A DNA stretch of 64,000 bases from Litoditis marina (GCA_964036275.1 OZ038434.1:6777060-6841059); one strand, 5' to 3'. Counted from the stretch's first letter, positions 1 to 13,300 are shown. The notes: a model not told the origin generated them from the sequence alone. A program made the numbers and translations.

Positions 1-3000
1 TGTCCCATGAAGTTCCAATTCAACTCTATATTTTGATGTCTCGAACATGTTCTTCACGCATCTAGGAAAAGTTGTAATGTTCATTGGGACACGCGATTTT
101 AATGCGTCGTTCGGAACCAGATAACGCCTTGTTTTTTCGAGCTTTCGAAACTCCTTTACCTGAGATTTGTATTAATGCACAAAATAAATAAATACATAGA
201 ATAATTATTTCGTGCTTACCACAAGTGGGCGGAGACAGGCATGGTGAATATTTGGGACAGCTGGGTGGCACTCGAGAGCAGGGTTACGAACTTTCCTGAA
301 ACCAAAATGAGTAATAAGAGCTATAAAGTCAACAAGTCTTTGTTGTGGTTTTATTCGAGAACAGATTCTATAATTCACTAGCTTCGACCAAAAATGAACG
401 GGTTCAAACTACAAACACAGGGGATTGGTCAACGTATAGGCTTGCTAATTGACACTAATTAACTACCGCTAAAACGACATGGTTACTACAGGGTAAACTG
501 ACCCAGATTCGTTCAAGTGAAAAACCTAAATCACATGAATCGATCAATATCGAAGTTTTCTTGAAGTATAGTTATTCACGACACTAGTGTTTGCTGTTGT
601 CACTGTCCAAAGTGAGACTGCGGAGAAAAGTCCGTGAGGGAATGGCAAGCATTTTCTGCCATTAGACTGAATAAGTCGATGTTCTGTGTGCTAAGGTTTT
701 GAATGCGGGTACACGTTCGTTGTGTTTCTCTCACCTTGCAAAGGGAATAAAATGTACCTATTTCATCGACGGGTGCCCAATGAGCACTCACGAATCCCAT
801 CATGGGCATCACGGAGGCCACGCACAGTCCTGAAGAATACCCAGTTCATAAAGACTTGCAAACACAACGTTACGTGGAAACGTGAGCAAACATCACAAAA
901 AAAACTCGTCACCATAAAATAAAGGACTGCAGATGTACAAGTCTCTCGCCGAACGTTCTAATGCAGAAACATTTCAAGGAAATGTTTCCGTTTCAATTAT
1001 GTTTTTTTTCATGTTCTGCGAAAGTGCATGAATACACTTCTCTATGTTTGTTACGGTTTCACGGGACAATGGTCTCCATTCTAGGTATACCTTGTAGTAC
1101 CCTAAGGGGGAAGACGAAGGTGGAAATAGGGACTCCGGCTGCCACGGCACTGCGGGCCGCGGCTGGCAACAATGTAGTGGAGAGAGAGGAGACGAGAAGA
1201 AGAATACCCAGGACGGTTCTGGAAAAATATCATTATTGAAATAAAACAAATATTCATGCGAATTCACTGGGATAGGCCAGCTATAGAAAAAAAGAGTATT
1301 GAGGTCGATGAGACGCAGACAGGACACTCTGCGTGTCTTTGATCTGCAAACTGCATCGTCAAGGATTGACCAGTATACCAGAAACCGGCTGAGATTCGGC
1401 TGAGTGGAAAGTAGTTATCAGCTGTTCACATGAAATTCGTTTTCACCAAAATGACGTCGAAAACCTGTTTTTCAGTACCTCAATCCTTTTCTCGAATGTG
1501 AAGCAGACATTGTGTACGGTTTGCTAACAGTTCTCTTTTATTAATCTTGAACTGCTCTTGATGTACAAACTAGGATAACTTGAAGAATGACCGGCCACAC
1601 TAACCTTCCGCCGAACCTCTGTAGCATGAAGGCGAGTGGCAGGGCTGCCAGGATGGCGCCGGCACCGGCCCCGGCAAAGGACAGGGAGCGATCGCTGGGA
1701 GAAAAGGGGACGGACTCTACCTGGAAGTATCAATATAAGTTTTATTAATTAGTTTCACTGAGTATTCATTGAATGGTTTGTGTTTTGCGGAAATACAATG
1801 TAATCTGAACAAACAACATTTCTTTGTACACCGTTTATCGATTTCAAAGTTTATAGTGACTACTTTTTGTATTTTTTGAACATTGTACCAGCAAACAACG
1901 CCATGAATTAAATCGATGACTTTCCGAAAGTGTAAAATTTCCAAAATCGCCCCGATTAATCATTCTCGGCTGATTTTCAGTCGTGTTTCTTAGCAACCAG
2001 TATTTTTCTGCAAACAGCATCAGGCTTCGCAAACATCATGTTCACTTTTTGTGGTGAGCATTACACTTCAATGTTCAGGTACAAAAATGATGTTTTCGTA
2101 GACGTTCTCTTTTTTCTCAACTTCTCACGAGCCTTTATTTAGTTATATGAACCCAAAGTTATGTTCAAACTAAACTTATGGTCAAACTATGGTTCACATA
2201 TTCACAACTCAGAACTATCCGAATCGATTACGACCCCAGAAATTTAATTGAAGTGGTATCTTCAGAAAATACGTATTGCACGTAGGGTTAGTACGTAATA
2301 GACGTCGCAAACAGTAAATTGGAAAGTTTCATGTGGAGTTTTTGTTCCTTGTTCTATTGAATACTTGGATGATGTCAATCAACGTTTTCTCTAGGGAAGA
2401 GAAACTTCGTTTTGAGTTATAGATACTTGTCGTCGCTGAAAGAGAGACAGCGTTCGACTCCCTAATCCTCTTTTCTCAACGTTATTGTAAGGAGCTGAAA
2501 ATTCATTCTGAGCTGGTTTCGATTACAGGCATATGTATTGTATAAGTTTACCCTATACCAATGAGTTTACCTACCGGACTTTCGGTGTCGTTACTGGTCA
2601 TACAAATAATGGAGAAGGTGAACGTCATATCATTCGATCGAGCCGCCGTGAAAGACAAAACAGAGAGAATCAGAATGAGATATCTGAAAAAGGACGGTTT
2701 AACTTGCTGGAAAATGGGTCAGAAGGAGGATTATGTGATCCAATCCCAACGCTTCAGTCCTTTAAACTGTAATACATTTTTCAGTTACGGTTCAAAGGAC
2801 CGTTGCCACGGGATTGGCCCACATAACCGTCCTGCTTTACCTACCAGTCAAAATTGACACTTCTAGTGAATATGTTTTCGAACTGAGAATCCATTTATGC
2901 GATTGAGAAATCACAGAGATTGATGTGACCAGAACTACTTTCAAGAGCACTCGGAGAACTATTAATTAGGTGGAAACTGGAAAATCTGTATCTTTATCAT

Positions 3001-3653
3001 TTCTACATCAGTTGCGCTGTTAACAAGTATTGGAACTGTTATTAAAACTAAGTAATACGTTTATTGTGACCAAAATGTTTGTGTGCTGACCTTGTTCTCC
3101 CCCATAACTGTGCGGGAGTGGGACTGGGTGGTCGATCGCTGGGCTCCGTCACCCTCTCCAGTGTGAACTTACTGCCAATCTGAAATTCACGTGAAATCTG
3201 GTACCGAACTCGTATACTGGGAGTAAACTGGATGGTCACGTTAAGTTAGCATTCTAATGAGGAATCGTTCACTTTATCCTCGCACGTTTCTATGTTCTGC
3301 TGTGTTAGCATGTTTGTGCACTGTGCAATTGACTAACAGTATAATAAAGATAAACTACATAATGGAGTTGATCCATTTGTAGTGTGACACGTGAGAGAGT
3401 GTGTGGTGTGTAGATATTTGAGATGAAGAAAAAATTTTCTTGGAACACTTAGTCCCCACACGTATCGATCTTGCTACAAGTTTCTAGCACGTTTCATGTA
3501 TGTTTTCTCGTTTAGAGAACTGAAATTGTGAGGAATATTTTATGGAAAAAAATTCTCGACATAGTCCACCTAACCTTTTTAGGTTAGTAGAACCTTTACC
3601 TTTTGCTGTGCAGTGAGCGAAACGAGTGAAGATGAATCAGCGTTGGATGCCAT
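1..3653 (-). CDS. SLC17-type MFS transporter, N-terminal half (runs off left edge)
   Basis: Membrane transporter of the major facilitator superfamily; the fold and loops resemble the SLC17 anion/phosphate group. Substrate unknown. Seven exons join in phase: 3600-3653, 3091-3179, 2575-2683, 1605-1720, 1091-1218, 758-829 and 220-295, giving 214 residues plus two bases before the window ends; SLC17 proteins usually have 450-500. The protein starts MASNADSSS, has a cytosolic Pro-rich stretch, then TM1 (about residues 49-74, ending FTFSIICM), a loop with a possible N-glycosylation site (NDT), a Gly/Ala-rich TM2 (FAGAGAGAILAALPLAF, then RFGGR), TM3 (LGILLLVSSLSTTLLPAAA), a RVLQG motif, HWAPVDE, and the helix starting KFVTLLSSATQLS. 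The last three resemble SLC17 signatures. The ATG directly follows a CAG acceptor, suggesting trans-splicing. Family assignment comes from recalled motifs, so the subfamily is open. Confidence 0.8.
2737..2822. repeat. Small hairpin repeat, copy 1
   Basis: Short inverted repeat around CAGTCCTTTAAACTG and GTTCAAAGGACCG, just upstream of exon 3 of the transporter. A second copy lies at 59144-59229 with the same core. Likely a MITE fragment. Confidence 0.55.
3212..3342 (-). mobile_element. GTCACGTGAA MITE, copy M1
   Basis: One of five copies of a ~130-bp element. One end reads TATACTGTTAGTCAATTG, the other end in reverse reads about TATACTAGAAGTAAATTG, and both are followed by GTCACGTGAA or a close variant. 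This copy lies in transporter intron 1, about 30 bases from the exon 2 acceptor. Confidence 0.6.
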
Positions 3654-6600
3654 CTGAATGAAAACCAAGAATTGATGATAGAAGGCAATGAGAAATCCTT
3701 TAATATTGAAAAGAGGGGATTGGGATTGGGGTGCCTATGAAGTCACCGTGGTAATCATGTCTTACAAAAAAAATCTTCTCGACAGATTAAATTCAGTTGC
3801 TAAGGAAATTGGAGTCAACACCTCAGAACGCCTTTGCCATAAAACACATGGCTTGCAAATTTTGCTCAGCTCAGACAAATATACTCGCATATACTGAGAT
3901 TTCGCGGAATCTTTCAGAGAGAAAAAACCTTTCCTAGTTCGGTAAAATGTATTAAATTGAAAGTTCGGAATATATTCAGAATCAAGTTAGACGCATTCAT
4001 AGAAAATACTTGTCTACTGTAGCTGGTTCGAAACCAATTCTTTTGCCTAGTTTTGTCGAAAGGAATTAGTGAATCAAAGTTTATCGCGAGATTGCCACAA
4101 TTATCAAGTGAACTTCGGCAGCGTGGTAATTCAACTCGCTGAGTACCACACTAGGTTGATGTTCGAACCTTGTAACCTGATACCAACCCCGTGCACTGGT
4201 TGGTATTCTAGAAGTCTTAGGTTGATTCACGTAAACCAACTAAACATTCTCGAAATCCGTGAATGCGCGATATCCGATAGTGTATAGTGTGAACCATATA
4301 ATTTTTCACGTTTTACGTGACTGATCTTTTTACTACAAGTATAACAAGCTAGTACTTTGCAAATATTTTCCGTTTGTGAAGAGGAAGGAAAGGAGGAAGG
4401 AATGAAAACATAATCGCCTACTCTACTTGATTATCGGTTGAGAAGATAACTACGCCTACGTAACTCGCCTTCTTTCCGTCTACCCGGATATTTCTAATTG
4501 GCAAAATATAAGACCTGGTAATTTAAAATAATAGTAAAAATGCTGTTCTTTCTCCATTGTAGAACAAAATTACAATATTACAACACGAATCGTTTCATTT
4601 TCCGTGAAGAGCGGCACTTTTACAAATCTTTTGACCTATAGTCTATAGTCTGAAGTAGACTGCAGAAACTCACATTTGTAGTATGAGGAGGCATGAGAGC
4701 AGATCTGTAACAGGAATGTATTAGGAATGTACAAATCATGTAATTACGAACTAGCACAATCTCGCCAAACTGAGAAATTCCACGTATTCCGAGCAAAGCT
4801 ACGGCTTCTTCAACATACAATTATTTATAATCGGATATTGTCCAATAGGGATAATGGGCAATCGCGAATAAACTCAAAATTATTCAATTGGCACGTTCAC
4901 GTTCGTTTTCTCCAGAACAGGTGAAGAAGGGCACCAAAATCTTGTTTGAAGAATAACTGAACATATAAAGGAGCGTGCAGCCAAACTGTTAGTTCTATAT
5001 GAATAAAATGGATCAGAAAAAATATTGAGCATATTTGATGCGTTTCTGCTCAGAATATAGTGATACAAACAAATTAAACTTGGCATATTGCTGCCCATCT
5101 TCTAGAGAGACATATAAACATATGAATGAGAAAAAAGAGCAAGACGTCAATAATGCGACAAATGAATGGGTTAGTTCCACAAAACATAGGTAAGTAGGTG
5201 GGAGGGGTACTGTAGATAGGCTAATTACACGTTTGTTAGCACAAAACAGCTAGAAGGGGGAGAGTAATTAAATGTCCTATTTGCTCGCAACAGATGTTAT
5301 GCTAGTGGCAAGACTGGCGTTGAATACGAAAAAGAGTCAAGGAAATGTTTTCATATGGGCTGGACATGTGCGATTCACATGCCAATGGGAACGGCAGCAG
5401 AGAACACTCAGTTGAGCACAAGAGCTAATCGGGTATCCAAATGAGGGCAGGAAGTAGTCTATGCTGCTAGCAGTCACGTATAGGTCTGGCCGTTCCTACG
5501 CACACTCCTACAGTATGCGATGTAAACTTCAATTCATTATTTCAATGTTGAAATTGTCGGAAAAAATGGAAAGGTAATAAAAGTTTTTATCTCCAACGGA
5601 AAATGCTTCCTCAAAGTTTTGAAAACATACTGCAAGAGTTCACGTAGAAATGGAAATGTTATGACACGCACAACAGAAATAATGTACGTGAAATGAGAAC
5701 GCGCACATCCGCTGGTACCGTTTTACGTTACCACAGCATACTCGACTCAAAGAAAGTATGATATTTCAATATTACTGTGACTATGACATAATCTGGAGAA
5801 AAGAGAGGGATAAAGAAACAGGAACGAGACAGAGGGAGAGGGAGATGAAAAGAGGAAGAGAGACAGAGAGAAAGAAAGAGAGAGAGACTCGAATTCTCGA
5901 ATATTCTATGTCAATTTGAGATATATCGTACGACTATAGCGCGAGTCGAGCACATATTGCATCATATAAGAGCAGATCTTCAGGTGTGGGCGGGGAAAGC
6001 ACACTTTCGCAATACTCCCCACACTAGAATGGATAATATATCCGTATTATTGTAGTAAGTAATAATTTATAGGAAATTATAATTATAATTCCTATTTTAA
6101 TAGCACAAACCGTAAAAAAACGAGGAGCAAAACAAAATCCCCTGTGTTGCCTGTGTACAGTTAAAACAGATAAGAGAGGAATTTATTTCTCTGTAGTTCA
6201 ACGCCAATTTGATCTACTGTTTTGCAGAAAAGTTAGTTTTCTCAAGTTTGCATGTGTCATGTGAAAATGACTAGACGGTGAAGTGCGTGAGCTAATACCA
6301 GTTCAGCAGAAGTACAAGTAGTGTAGCCGTTGAAAGATCAGCTGGCACCACCAGGGAACCACGTTGGAAGTTTGGCAGAATAAAAGTTTTACGTTTTCTA
6401 TTTTTTGTTTAATTCAATTAGAATAGTATCCACAATCTATAAAAGGATCTAGTCTACGCCTAAGGAACTTATTTGCATGGGTATCATCCATGAGGGGTTT
6501 GGGATGGGAGATCTTGTAAAAAGTACGGCATAACCAAGTTTCAACTACAATAGTATACTACAGTAAAACGTATTTTACAGTTACAAGGAAGCCAGAAAAA

Positions 6601-8846
6601 CGTAAGACATTGTGCTTAGTACATGTTTTGGTGGCATCTGTCCGTGTTGGTGTGCTAAAAAAATTGCAAAAAAAAAACGTCCATCCGGTGTGGACAAATC
6701 AGATTGTTTGTCTGGTCTTCTTTGTTGTTTTTTCAGCGAACAACTTTGTCTCACACTCGCACTTTTGTTTGCCTTCTGACTGATCTATGCTTCTGGTTGC
6801 TTGTATATTAACCAGTCAAACGATCATCACGTCCAGCATTAAGCACGGAGCACACGGGCACATAGAAAAATGGACAGATATCAATTAATATATGTAGATG
6901 TTCGAAATTTAACGAATGGAGCGAAATCACATAACCTGAACAGATACGCTTCAGATCCGTTGGTTTTATTTATCATTCACAAATTAGATACTCGAAGGTA
7001 AGTTTGTTATACTTACTCAACGACAGTTAGATAATGGCATGTCATTTTTGCACGGTGTACGCAAATTGTATGCAAAACGTGCAACTAGTTCTGAAGTTCT
7101 CGAAGTACAACTTTTTTTCATAGCCAATACCCTAATAGTGTTGAGCAAAAACTGTGATTGGCGGGCCGGCGTACGTGCTATTTCGGAAGTTCGGACTCTG
7201 CTTTGACGCTATTCCGTTGATGAGTTTGCATATGAGCTGAGACGGGGGTAATCAGCTTTTGCAGATCGTACAGACCATGTTATTGAGTTCATAAGTGTTT
7301 TGGTACAATACAAATGATGCTATCAGCAGGATGAGAAAAATTTGTACTTTGATCATACAAAACTTTCACGAAGTGAGCGTCGTGAAGCGGACTCGAACAA
7401 ACCATCGTGGTGCCTCGAATACAACCTTTTGTGAGGGCAGCACAGCTGAAAGCCACGTATAGTGCCAAATTTATAAATTTCGGTTTCTCGCCGGAATCGA
7501 ACCTGCGAGCAAAAGATTCGTAGTAGGGCGCTAGCCACTGCGTTATTAGAGCACATAACCCGCAAACTTTTTCATCGCAGACATCTCAGACCATAGCCTG
7601 TTAATTACAAATTCGCGTTCGGTCGAACCTGTATTGCAACAAATCTAGAGATATAGTGTGCCCCGAAGAGACGTCAAACGACGAGGGGAAAAATCAATGT
7701 CTATGACAGCCACGCTGTATAAACAGTTATTTACTGTTTTGCAACGAAGCTTGTTCTGAGATGTGTGCGTACACAGCGGAAAGCGATATATACAGTACCC
7801 TCCCGCCTTTCCGTTGGCGACGACTATACAGTATTCTAGTGTATTTCTAAACGGCAGTCAATATGTGTAAATTTCCCGAGGGTTCAGGTGAGATGTTTCC
7901 CTAAGGTAGGTTTCTCCATAGAGAAAAAGCAGATAGAATGACAAGGTTATCTGATAAGTTTTGACGAATTAAATAGTTCCTACGGCACAATAGGTAGATA
8001 GAATGTTTGATCGGCAATGTGTATATCACGCGCTTACATAAACACACAAATGTAGCAGATCGAATGGGCTTGAAAGAAAAATAAAAGAGTATGAGAAGAC
8101 TAGAGTAGAAAGCAGGCGAACAATCGTTGGTTCATTGGCTCAAAACATTATCGCATGTTTCAAAACACACGTAAGGCAAACAATGTAATTTTCTGAGCTT
8201 CAAAAAACTATCCGTATTTACCGGCTTCACTTTCCTACTTTCTGAAAATGAAAAAAAGGAAGTAGAGTATTTTAGTTAATTAAATCAATGTGTGAAAAGA
8301 AGAGCGAAAACTTTTATGAAGTGTTCGTAAACATAAGTCGTGGGGAACCTATCTAAATTCAGGGGAACACCCTAACAAGAAGCTGGAACGTGGAATGAGC
8401 ATCGGGCCCGCAATCAATAATGATGCTCTCAGCTGGCTGAATCGCCACAATAAAAACATCAAAACATGAAATGAGATGAGTTCCTCCTTGTCATTTTGCA
8501 TAATATAGAAATATTACCCAACTGAATTGTCATTAAAATTAATTGTAAGCTTCTTCACAATTATCCGGATTCTTTTTATCCTGGAAGAGTTGAATTAAAA
8601 TCACCATGGTCGCCCAACATTTTTTATCTTCCACAATTTTCTCACGAAAACAGTTTGGTCGTAACGAACTACAATCGAATAAGATTTTTCAAAATCGACT
8701 TTTTATTTTTCTCGTTCAGACTTCAGGGAATTTTTTCTCAGGAAATTCTATATTTCTTCTATTTTGCGTGCAAAACCAAGCAAGAAAAAATTCAACAGTG
8801 GTTCACGACCATCGAAACGAAAAACAACAAATATACGAGACCAATC
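3654..8846. other. Gene-free spacer
   Basis: No exon chain with consistent phase was found on either strand. It holds the SINE at 7483-7829 and a purine-rich GA stretch at about 5805-5890. Short ORFs here have no splice context or recognisable domain. It may contain the upstream region of the transporter gene. Confidence 0.5.
7483..7829 (-). mobile_element. tRNA-like SINE, copy A
   Basis: On the minus strand a conserved ~60-bp module (7765-7829; GTCGTCGCCAACGGAAAGGC onward) precedes a tRNA-like part (7483-7556) with a degenerate A box (7535-7545) and an exact B box GGTTCGATTCC (7493-7503). The tail is AAATTTATAAA. About 200 bases separate the parts here, against 10-35 in the other three copies, so this copy seems interrupted. 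The cloverleaf does not close, so it is not called a tRNA gene. Confidence 0.7.
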
Positions 8847-8852
8847 TTTATT
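8847..8852 (-). terminator. Poly(A) signal overlapping the MSP stop codon
   Basis: AATAAA begins with the last A of the TGA stop codon. The 3' UTR must therefore be very short, about 15-25 bases if cleavage occurs at the usual distance. Confidence 0.6.
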
Positions 8853-9418
8853 CAAGGGTTGTACTCGATGGGGAGGTTCTTTCTGCGGACCATTCCGTCT
8901 CCCTGGAACCATTCCCTGCGGAACTGCTTGGCAGCTCCATCGGGGGTGTTGGTCCACTCGATGGTGATACGGTCATTGTTGGTGTCCTCCTGTCCGTAGG
9001 CGAAGGCGTCGCAAGACACAGCCATGAGGATGGCCTCCTTGGGGTCGAGAACTCCGCTTCCGGGGTCAACACCAAGACGCTTCATGTTGGTCGTCTTGAT
9101 GGCCCATCCGATACGGCGAGCAGAGGTGTTGGTGATCTGGAAAAGTAAGATGAAAATAAGAGAGTAAGGTAAGGGTGAAAAGTGAAAGACAGAGAGAACA
9201 GAAAATGATAGAGAAAAAGAGATACAGAGAAAGAGACGTAGAAACAGAAGAGAGATAAGAGAGAAAAGAAAGGTAGAGAGAGAAAGAGAGAGGAACAATG
9301 AGGGGGAGATAGATTTTACCTTGATGTGGTAGGTGTGCTTGTCATCGTAGGGGGCGTTGAAGACGATCTTCGTGCCAGGCTGGGTGTTGATATCTCCGGG
9401 AGGTACAGATTGGGCCAT
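8852..9418 (-). CDS. Major sperm protein (MSP)
   Basis: Cytoskeletal protein of amoeboid nematode sperm; MSP dimers assemble into filaments that push the pseudopod, and released MSP can act as a signal to oocytes and sheath cells (established for the family). Two exons, 9320-9418 and 8852-9136, give 127 residues, the standard MSP length. The protein starts [20 protein letters not shown] and ends [16 protein letters not shown]; the immunoglobulin-like MSP domain fills the chain, with [19 protein letters not shown] and [12 protein letters not shown] in place. The intron (9137-9319) falls after HIK and has long pyrimidine tracts. As far as I recall the C. elegans msp genes are intronless, so the intron is a difference. 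A TATA box lies 38 bases upstream of the ATG. The many paralogues of this family make a single symbol unsafe. Confidence 0.96.
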   Translation of the reverse strand: MAQSVPPGDINTQPGTKIVFNAPYDDKHTYHIKVKSISPSLFLSLSLSTFLFSLISLLFLRLFLCISFSLSFSVLSVFHFSPLPYSLIFILLFQITNTSARRIGWAIKTTNMKRLGVDPGSGVLDPKEAILMAVSCDAFAYGQEDTNNDRITIEWTNTPDGAAKQFRREWFQGDGMVRRKNLPIEYNP

Positions 9419-9455
9419 TGCTGCTGCGATGTGACTAACCAACGAATCCAACCGG

Positions 9456-9463
9456 CTTTTATA
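9456..9463 (-). promoter_or_regulatory. TATA box of the MSP gene
   Basis: TATAAAAG on the minus strand, starting 45 bases and ending 38 bases upstream of the MSP start codon, in the context GGGTATAAAAGCC. The spacing implies a very short 5' leader. Confidence 0.6.
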
Positions 9464-9952
9464 CCCGAAAAACTGTATGCTAATGAGCAACGTCTCAACG
9501 CGTTTCACAGAAAGGACACCTCCTTGAAAATGTTTGTTTCTTTCCTGTTTGGTTTTGGCCAGTTCCCATCAGGTTGGTTTACAGGTTTGAAGAAACCCAT
9601 TTATCGCCGGTTGCTTATTGCATTCGGTGTGCTCAGAGAAGTTGCGCGATATTAGGAACGTCGACGAACTAAGGAAAACTCATGAATAGCCTCAACTGTG
9701 TCAATTTCTAAACCTATGTTCAGAAGCGGATCCATAAGGTACAGCGGGTTTACACGAATCATTGTTCGCTAGTCAGATAACCATAGTGCGTTTGCAGGAA
9801 TAATCAATAACGTACTGTGACTATGACTCGTAGCTGTTATTTACTTACTGGTATGTCAGTGGGGTTAAAACATCCTAACAATAAGAAGAATGTTCATAGA
9901 ACCTGATCAGTTTGAAGTGAAACCCTGTTCACGTGGTCAATGTAATCACAAC

Positions 9953-10116
9953 CTGAGTAACGTATGCTAGAAGATCCCGGCAACTTCATCGTATCCTGCG
10001 TCTCTCGCTCTGCCGCACTACCTCGCCGCGGGATGTAAGAGCAGAGAAATAGCGTATGTATGAGGAGACGCAGGATGGGATAAAGGTGCCGGGATCTTCT
10101 AGCATACGTACTCAGA
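9953..10116. mobile_element. Hairpin MITE-like element
   Basis: Inverted repeat with ~45-50 base arms starting CTGAGTA(A)CGTATGCTAG on both sides and sharing GAAGATCCCGGCA and GCAGGAT...GAGAC blocks. The arms differ at a handful of positions and the centre is GC-rich. It lies between the MSP and PTP genes, about 220 bases before the PTP start. Confidence 0.6.
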
Positions 10117-10339
10117 TGGTACAGTACTGCGGTCACCTTTCATGACACTTTTCTACTGTACCTGACTGGTAAGATCGATTCCAACTTAGTGTTCGTGCCA
10201 TTTCCAACGTTTCTCCCCAACCTGTTAACAGGAGAGATCCCTGTCAAGACTTATACGTGAACGTGTGAAAACGGAGTGCGTGTATCTGTCTATCCCGGCA
10301 TCTCATTATCATCCCCCCTCCCATCCCAACTGGTTCAAC

Positions 10340-13300
10340 ATGGCCGATGCTCCCAAGGAGACGAAACCAGTTAGTTATCAACTCATTCTTTTCTCACTTG
10401 AATCTTGGAATTACTTTTTGGAACTTCTCTATCACTTTCCCGAAAGAGAAGTTCCCTGTGAAAAACTGTTTGTCACAATCAGGAAATGTTGTAGCCCTCG
10501 TTACTGATGTTTCACTGACATTCAGTTGACATTGTCGACAGTTAGTTGTTTCCCTAATGCAATGCTTAATCGCCAAATTTAATGTTTGTTCCACTTGAAA
10601 ATTCATTCTCGTTTTTCATTCTCAAAATATTTTCCAGGCGAAAAAGAGGAGATCGACAGTTCGGTCGCGGTCCAAGAAGCCGAGTGGAGAGGACAAAAAG
10701 AAGGTACATTTGGAGTGGTCTTCGAAGAACATCTCTGCACCGTTCTGTAGTTTGATCGGTGGTTAGACCATTCTGAATTCTGATGTATTACAAGAGCAAA
10801 ATATTGTACAAAAATAGCAAAATACCATCAAACCATCAAGATCTGTCCAGTTTTCAATTATTTTTTGTGTTGTCTAAAATCCGACAGATAAGGAAAAAAC
10901 CGTCGACACATTTCCTAAATAATCAATATTTTCAGGAAAAATTTCTGCGTGCCGAGAAGGACGATGTGGCGATAGAAGATGGTCTGGTCGCCGCTGCTGT
11001 CACCAACAAAAAGGTATACTCTAATTCACCCATTCGTATACCATTACAGTAGACAGTTAGTACTGCAGTACTGCCATTACAAGAGAAAGTACTACGGTCA
11101 GTACTGGAGTCAGTATTATATCTCCTTATCTTATATATCTTCTAATCTTATCTTATATATCTTATAAGAATTTAGTCTAGTCATTCGTGTTTTGTGATAA
11201 TATAGGCAAGGTTCATTCCTGCAATATGAGATAAACCGCGTATTGCTTGAAGCAAATTAGATACTGTAGCCCTTCCAATAACAGTATGAATCTTCTTTCA
11301 GGCTTCAAACGGCCCCTCTCCGCTGGGCCCAGTTGCATCGGACGTGGACCAGTCAATTGCAGTCCAGAAGAAGGGAGAACAACACGTCAAGTGGTGCAAC
11401 CAAATTCTGGCTAAGGTTCGTTTTTTGTCCTAGGCTTAGTTCCGATCCCTATTCTCTCACTTTGTATTGTTCTTGTCGATATTTTCTCTGAATGAGAAAT
11501 AACGCCTCTTCCGAAAATATGCTAGGAGAGAACTAACTTACTTTATTTTGTACCCGTCATTGTTCACTCGGGTGTAATTCTGGTTTCAAAGTTCCAACAG
11601 CTCGTGAATAATATAATTGTTGCAGTCCAACCGTCGTATCACCAAGGAGTTCACCGAGAACAAGAACATCAAACCAGCTCAATACACCACGGAAGTCTAT
11701 GAGAAGAACGAGCCCAAGAATAGGTACATTTCACTATTTCTGTTTCAGTGTCAAAAAATACCAATACTTAAAATTAGAAGCCATGAAGAAGTTCGTTTGT
11801 GCCTTACTCGGCAACTACACATAGGGGAAAATTGAAGTATCGCCCCCCACTTTAGTTGAGTCCCCCCCGTAGCACTTCAACCCACCCAAGCTAAAACCTG
11901 AAAAACTAGGAGAGGGGGGGGGGTCAAAATTCAACTTCGACATTTACTATTTACCCCCCACTTGGGTCGGCGGGGGGTAGAACTTCAATGGTGGGGGGTC
12001 AAACTTCAACGAGTGGGGGGCTGAACTTCAATACCGGAAATGTTTACTTTTTACCCCCCACCCTCAAACTTTTGTATTGCAGGTCATAAATTGAATTTAT
12101 AACCCCCCGGTGGGGGGGGGTCAAACTACAATTCCCCAAACGCAATACAAATTCAGAAAGGTGGGGGGTAAAAAGTCAATGTTCCTTAGTCTTAGCTCTA
12201 TCTATGTTGACTATTTTAGGCTGACTGGTTGACTGTAAATGTAGGTTTTCGGTATTCATTTATCCGTCGGAATCAATCTCGTTTGGTTTGAGAAACTTGA
12301 TGTAAGATAAATAAATAACCAAGATATATTTTCAGATACAACGACATTTCTTGCATCGACGCCACTCGGGTGATTCTGAAGGAACGGGGTCCAGAAGAGG
12401 ACTACATCCACGGAAATTGGATGACCATGCCGGACGGACAGAAATACATCTGCACCCAGGTTATTAATTCCCTCTCTCTCATCTCTTTCTTCCATCTCTT
12501 ATTCTGTTTCTCTCTCCTTCTCCCAGTGCAATGGTTCTATTTTTGTTTTTCAGGGTCCTCTCCCGGAAACTTTGGAAGACTTCTGGCACATGCTGTACAC
12601 GGAAAAGAGCAACATTGTGATACAACTGTGCAACCAGTTCGAAGGTAATTATTAAAATCCTTTAGCTTTATTTTCGGCCAATATAAAGACCGCAGCATAC
12701 TGTAGCTAAACTTAAGCTCTGTGCAATCAGAATTACCCGTCCTGTAGCACAAATGCTATTACAGAACTGAATCTGGGAACATTGACTTTGTACCCCCCCC
12801 CCCCCCCCCCCCTTACTGAAATTGTATTGCGTTTAGGGAATTGTAGTTTGACCCCCCCACCGGGGGTGATCATTCAATTTATCACTTGCAATACAAACGT
12901 TTAAGGGTGGGGGGGGGGGGGTAAAAAGTACACATTTCCGGTATTGAAGTTCAGCCCCCCACTCGTTGAAGTTTGACCCCCTACCATTGAAGTTCTACCC
13001 CCCGCCGACCCAGGTGGGGGGTAAATAGTAAATGTCGAAGTTGATTTTTGACCCCCCCCCCTCTCCTAGATTTTCAGGTTTTAGCTTGGGTGGGGGGTTG
13101 AAGTGCTACGGGGGGGACTCAACTAAAGTGGGGGCGATACTTCAATTTTCCCCTGAATCTGCCTAAATGTTCGCAAATACCGTATGCATTAATATCTCAA
13201 AGCAAAATTTTTGGTCTTCGTCTTTTTGAAAGTGCGCTACTTTCTTTACCGGATCAATTTCCGTTGCAGGCAAAAACGAGAAATGTTCTCGTTACTGGCC

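Noticed and set aside
1844..2032. Possible extra transporter exon on the minus strand
   Set aside because: Open frame, but exons 2575-2683 and 1605-1720 already join in phase across it and the peptide is not transporter-like.
2533..2857. Plus-strand ORFs over the transporter exon 3
   Set aside because: Antisense to the TM1-coding exon and extending into a hairpin repeat; no splice partners.
7483..7556. A true tRNA gene
   Set aside because: A and B boxes are present but acceptor and T stems do not pair, and three more diverged copies share a common flanking module, so it is a SINE.
9419..9508. In-frame extension of MSP upstream to an earlier ATG (MKRVETLL...)
   Set aside because: The family starts at MAQSVPPGD and the extra stretch contains the TATA box.
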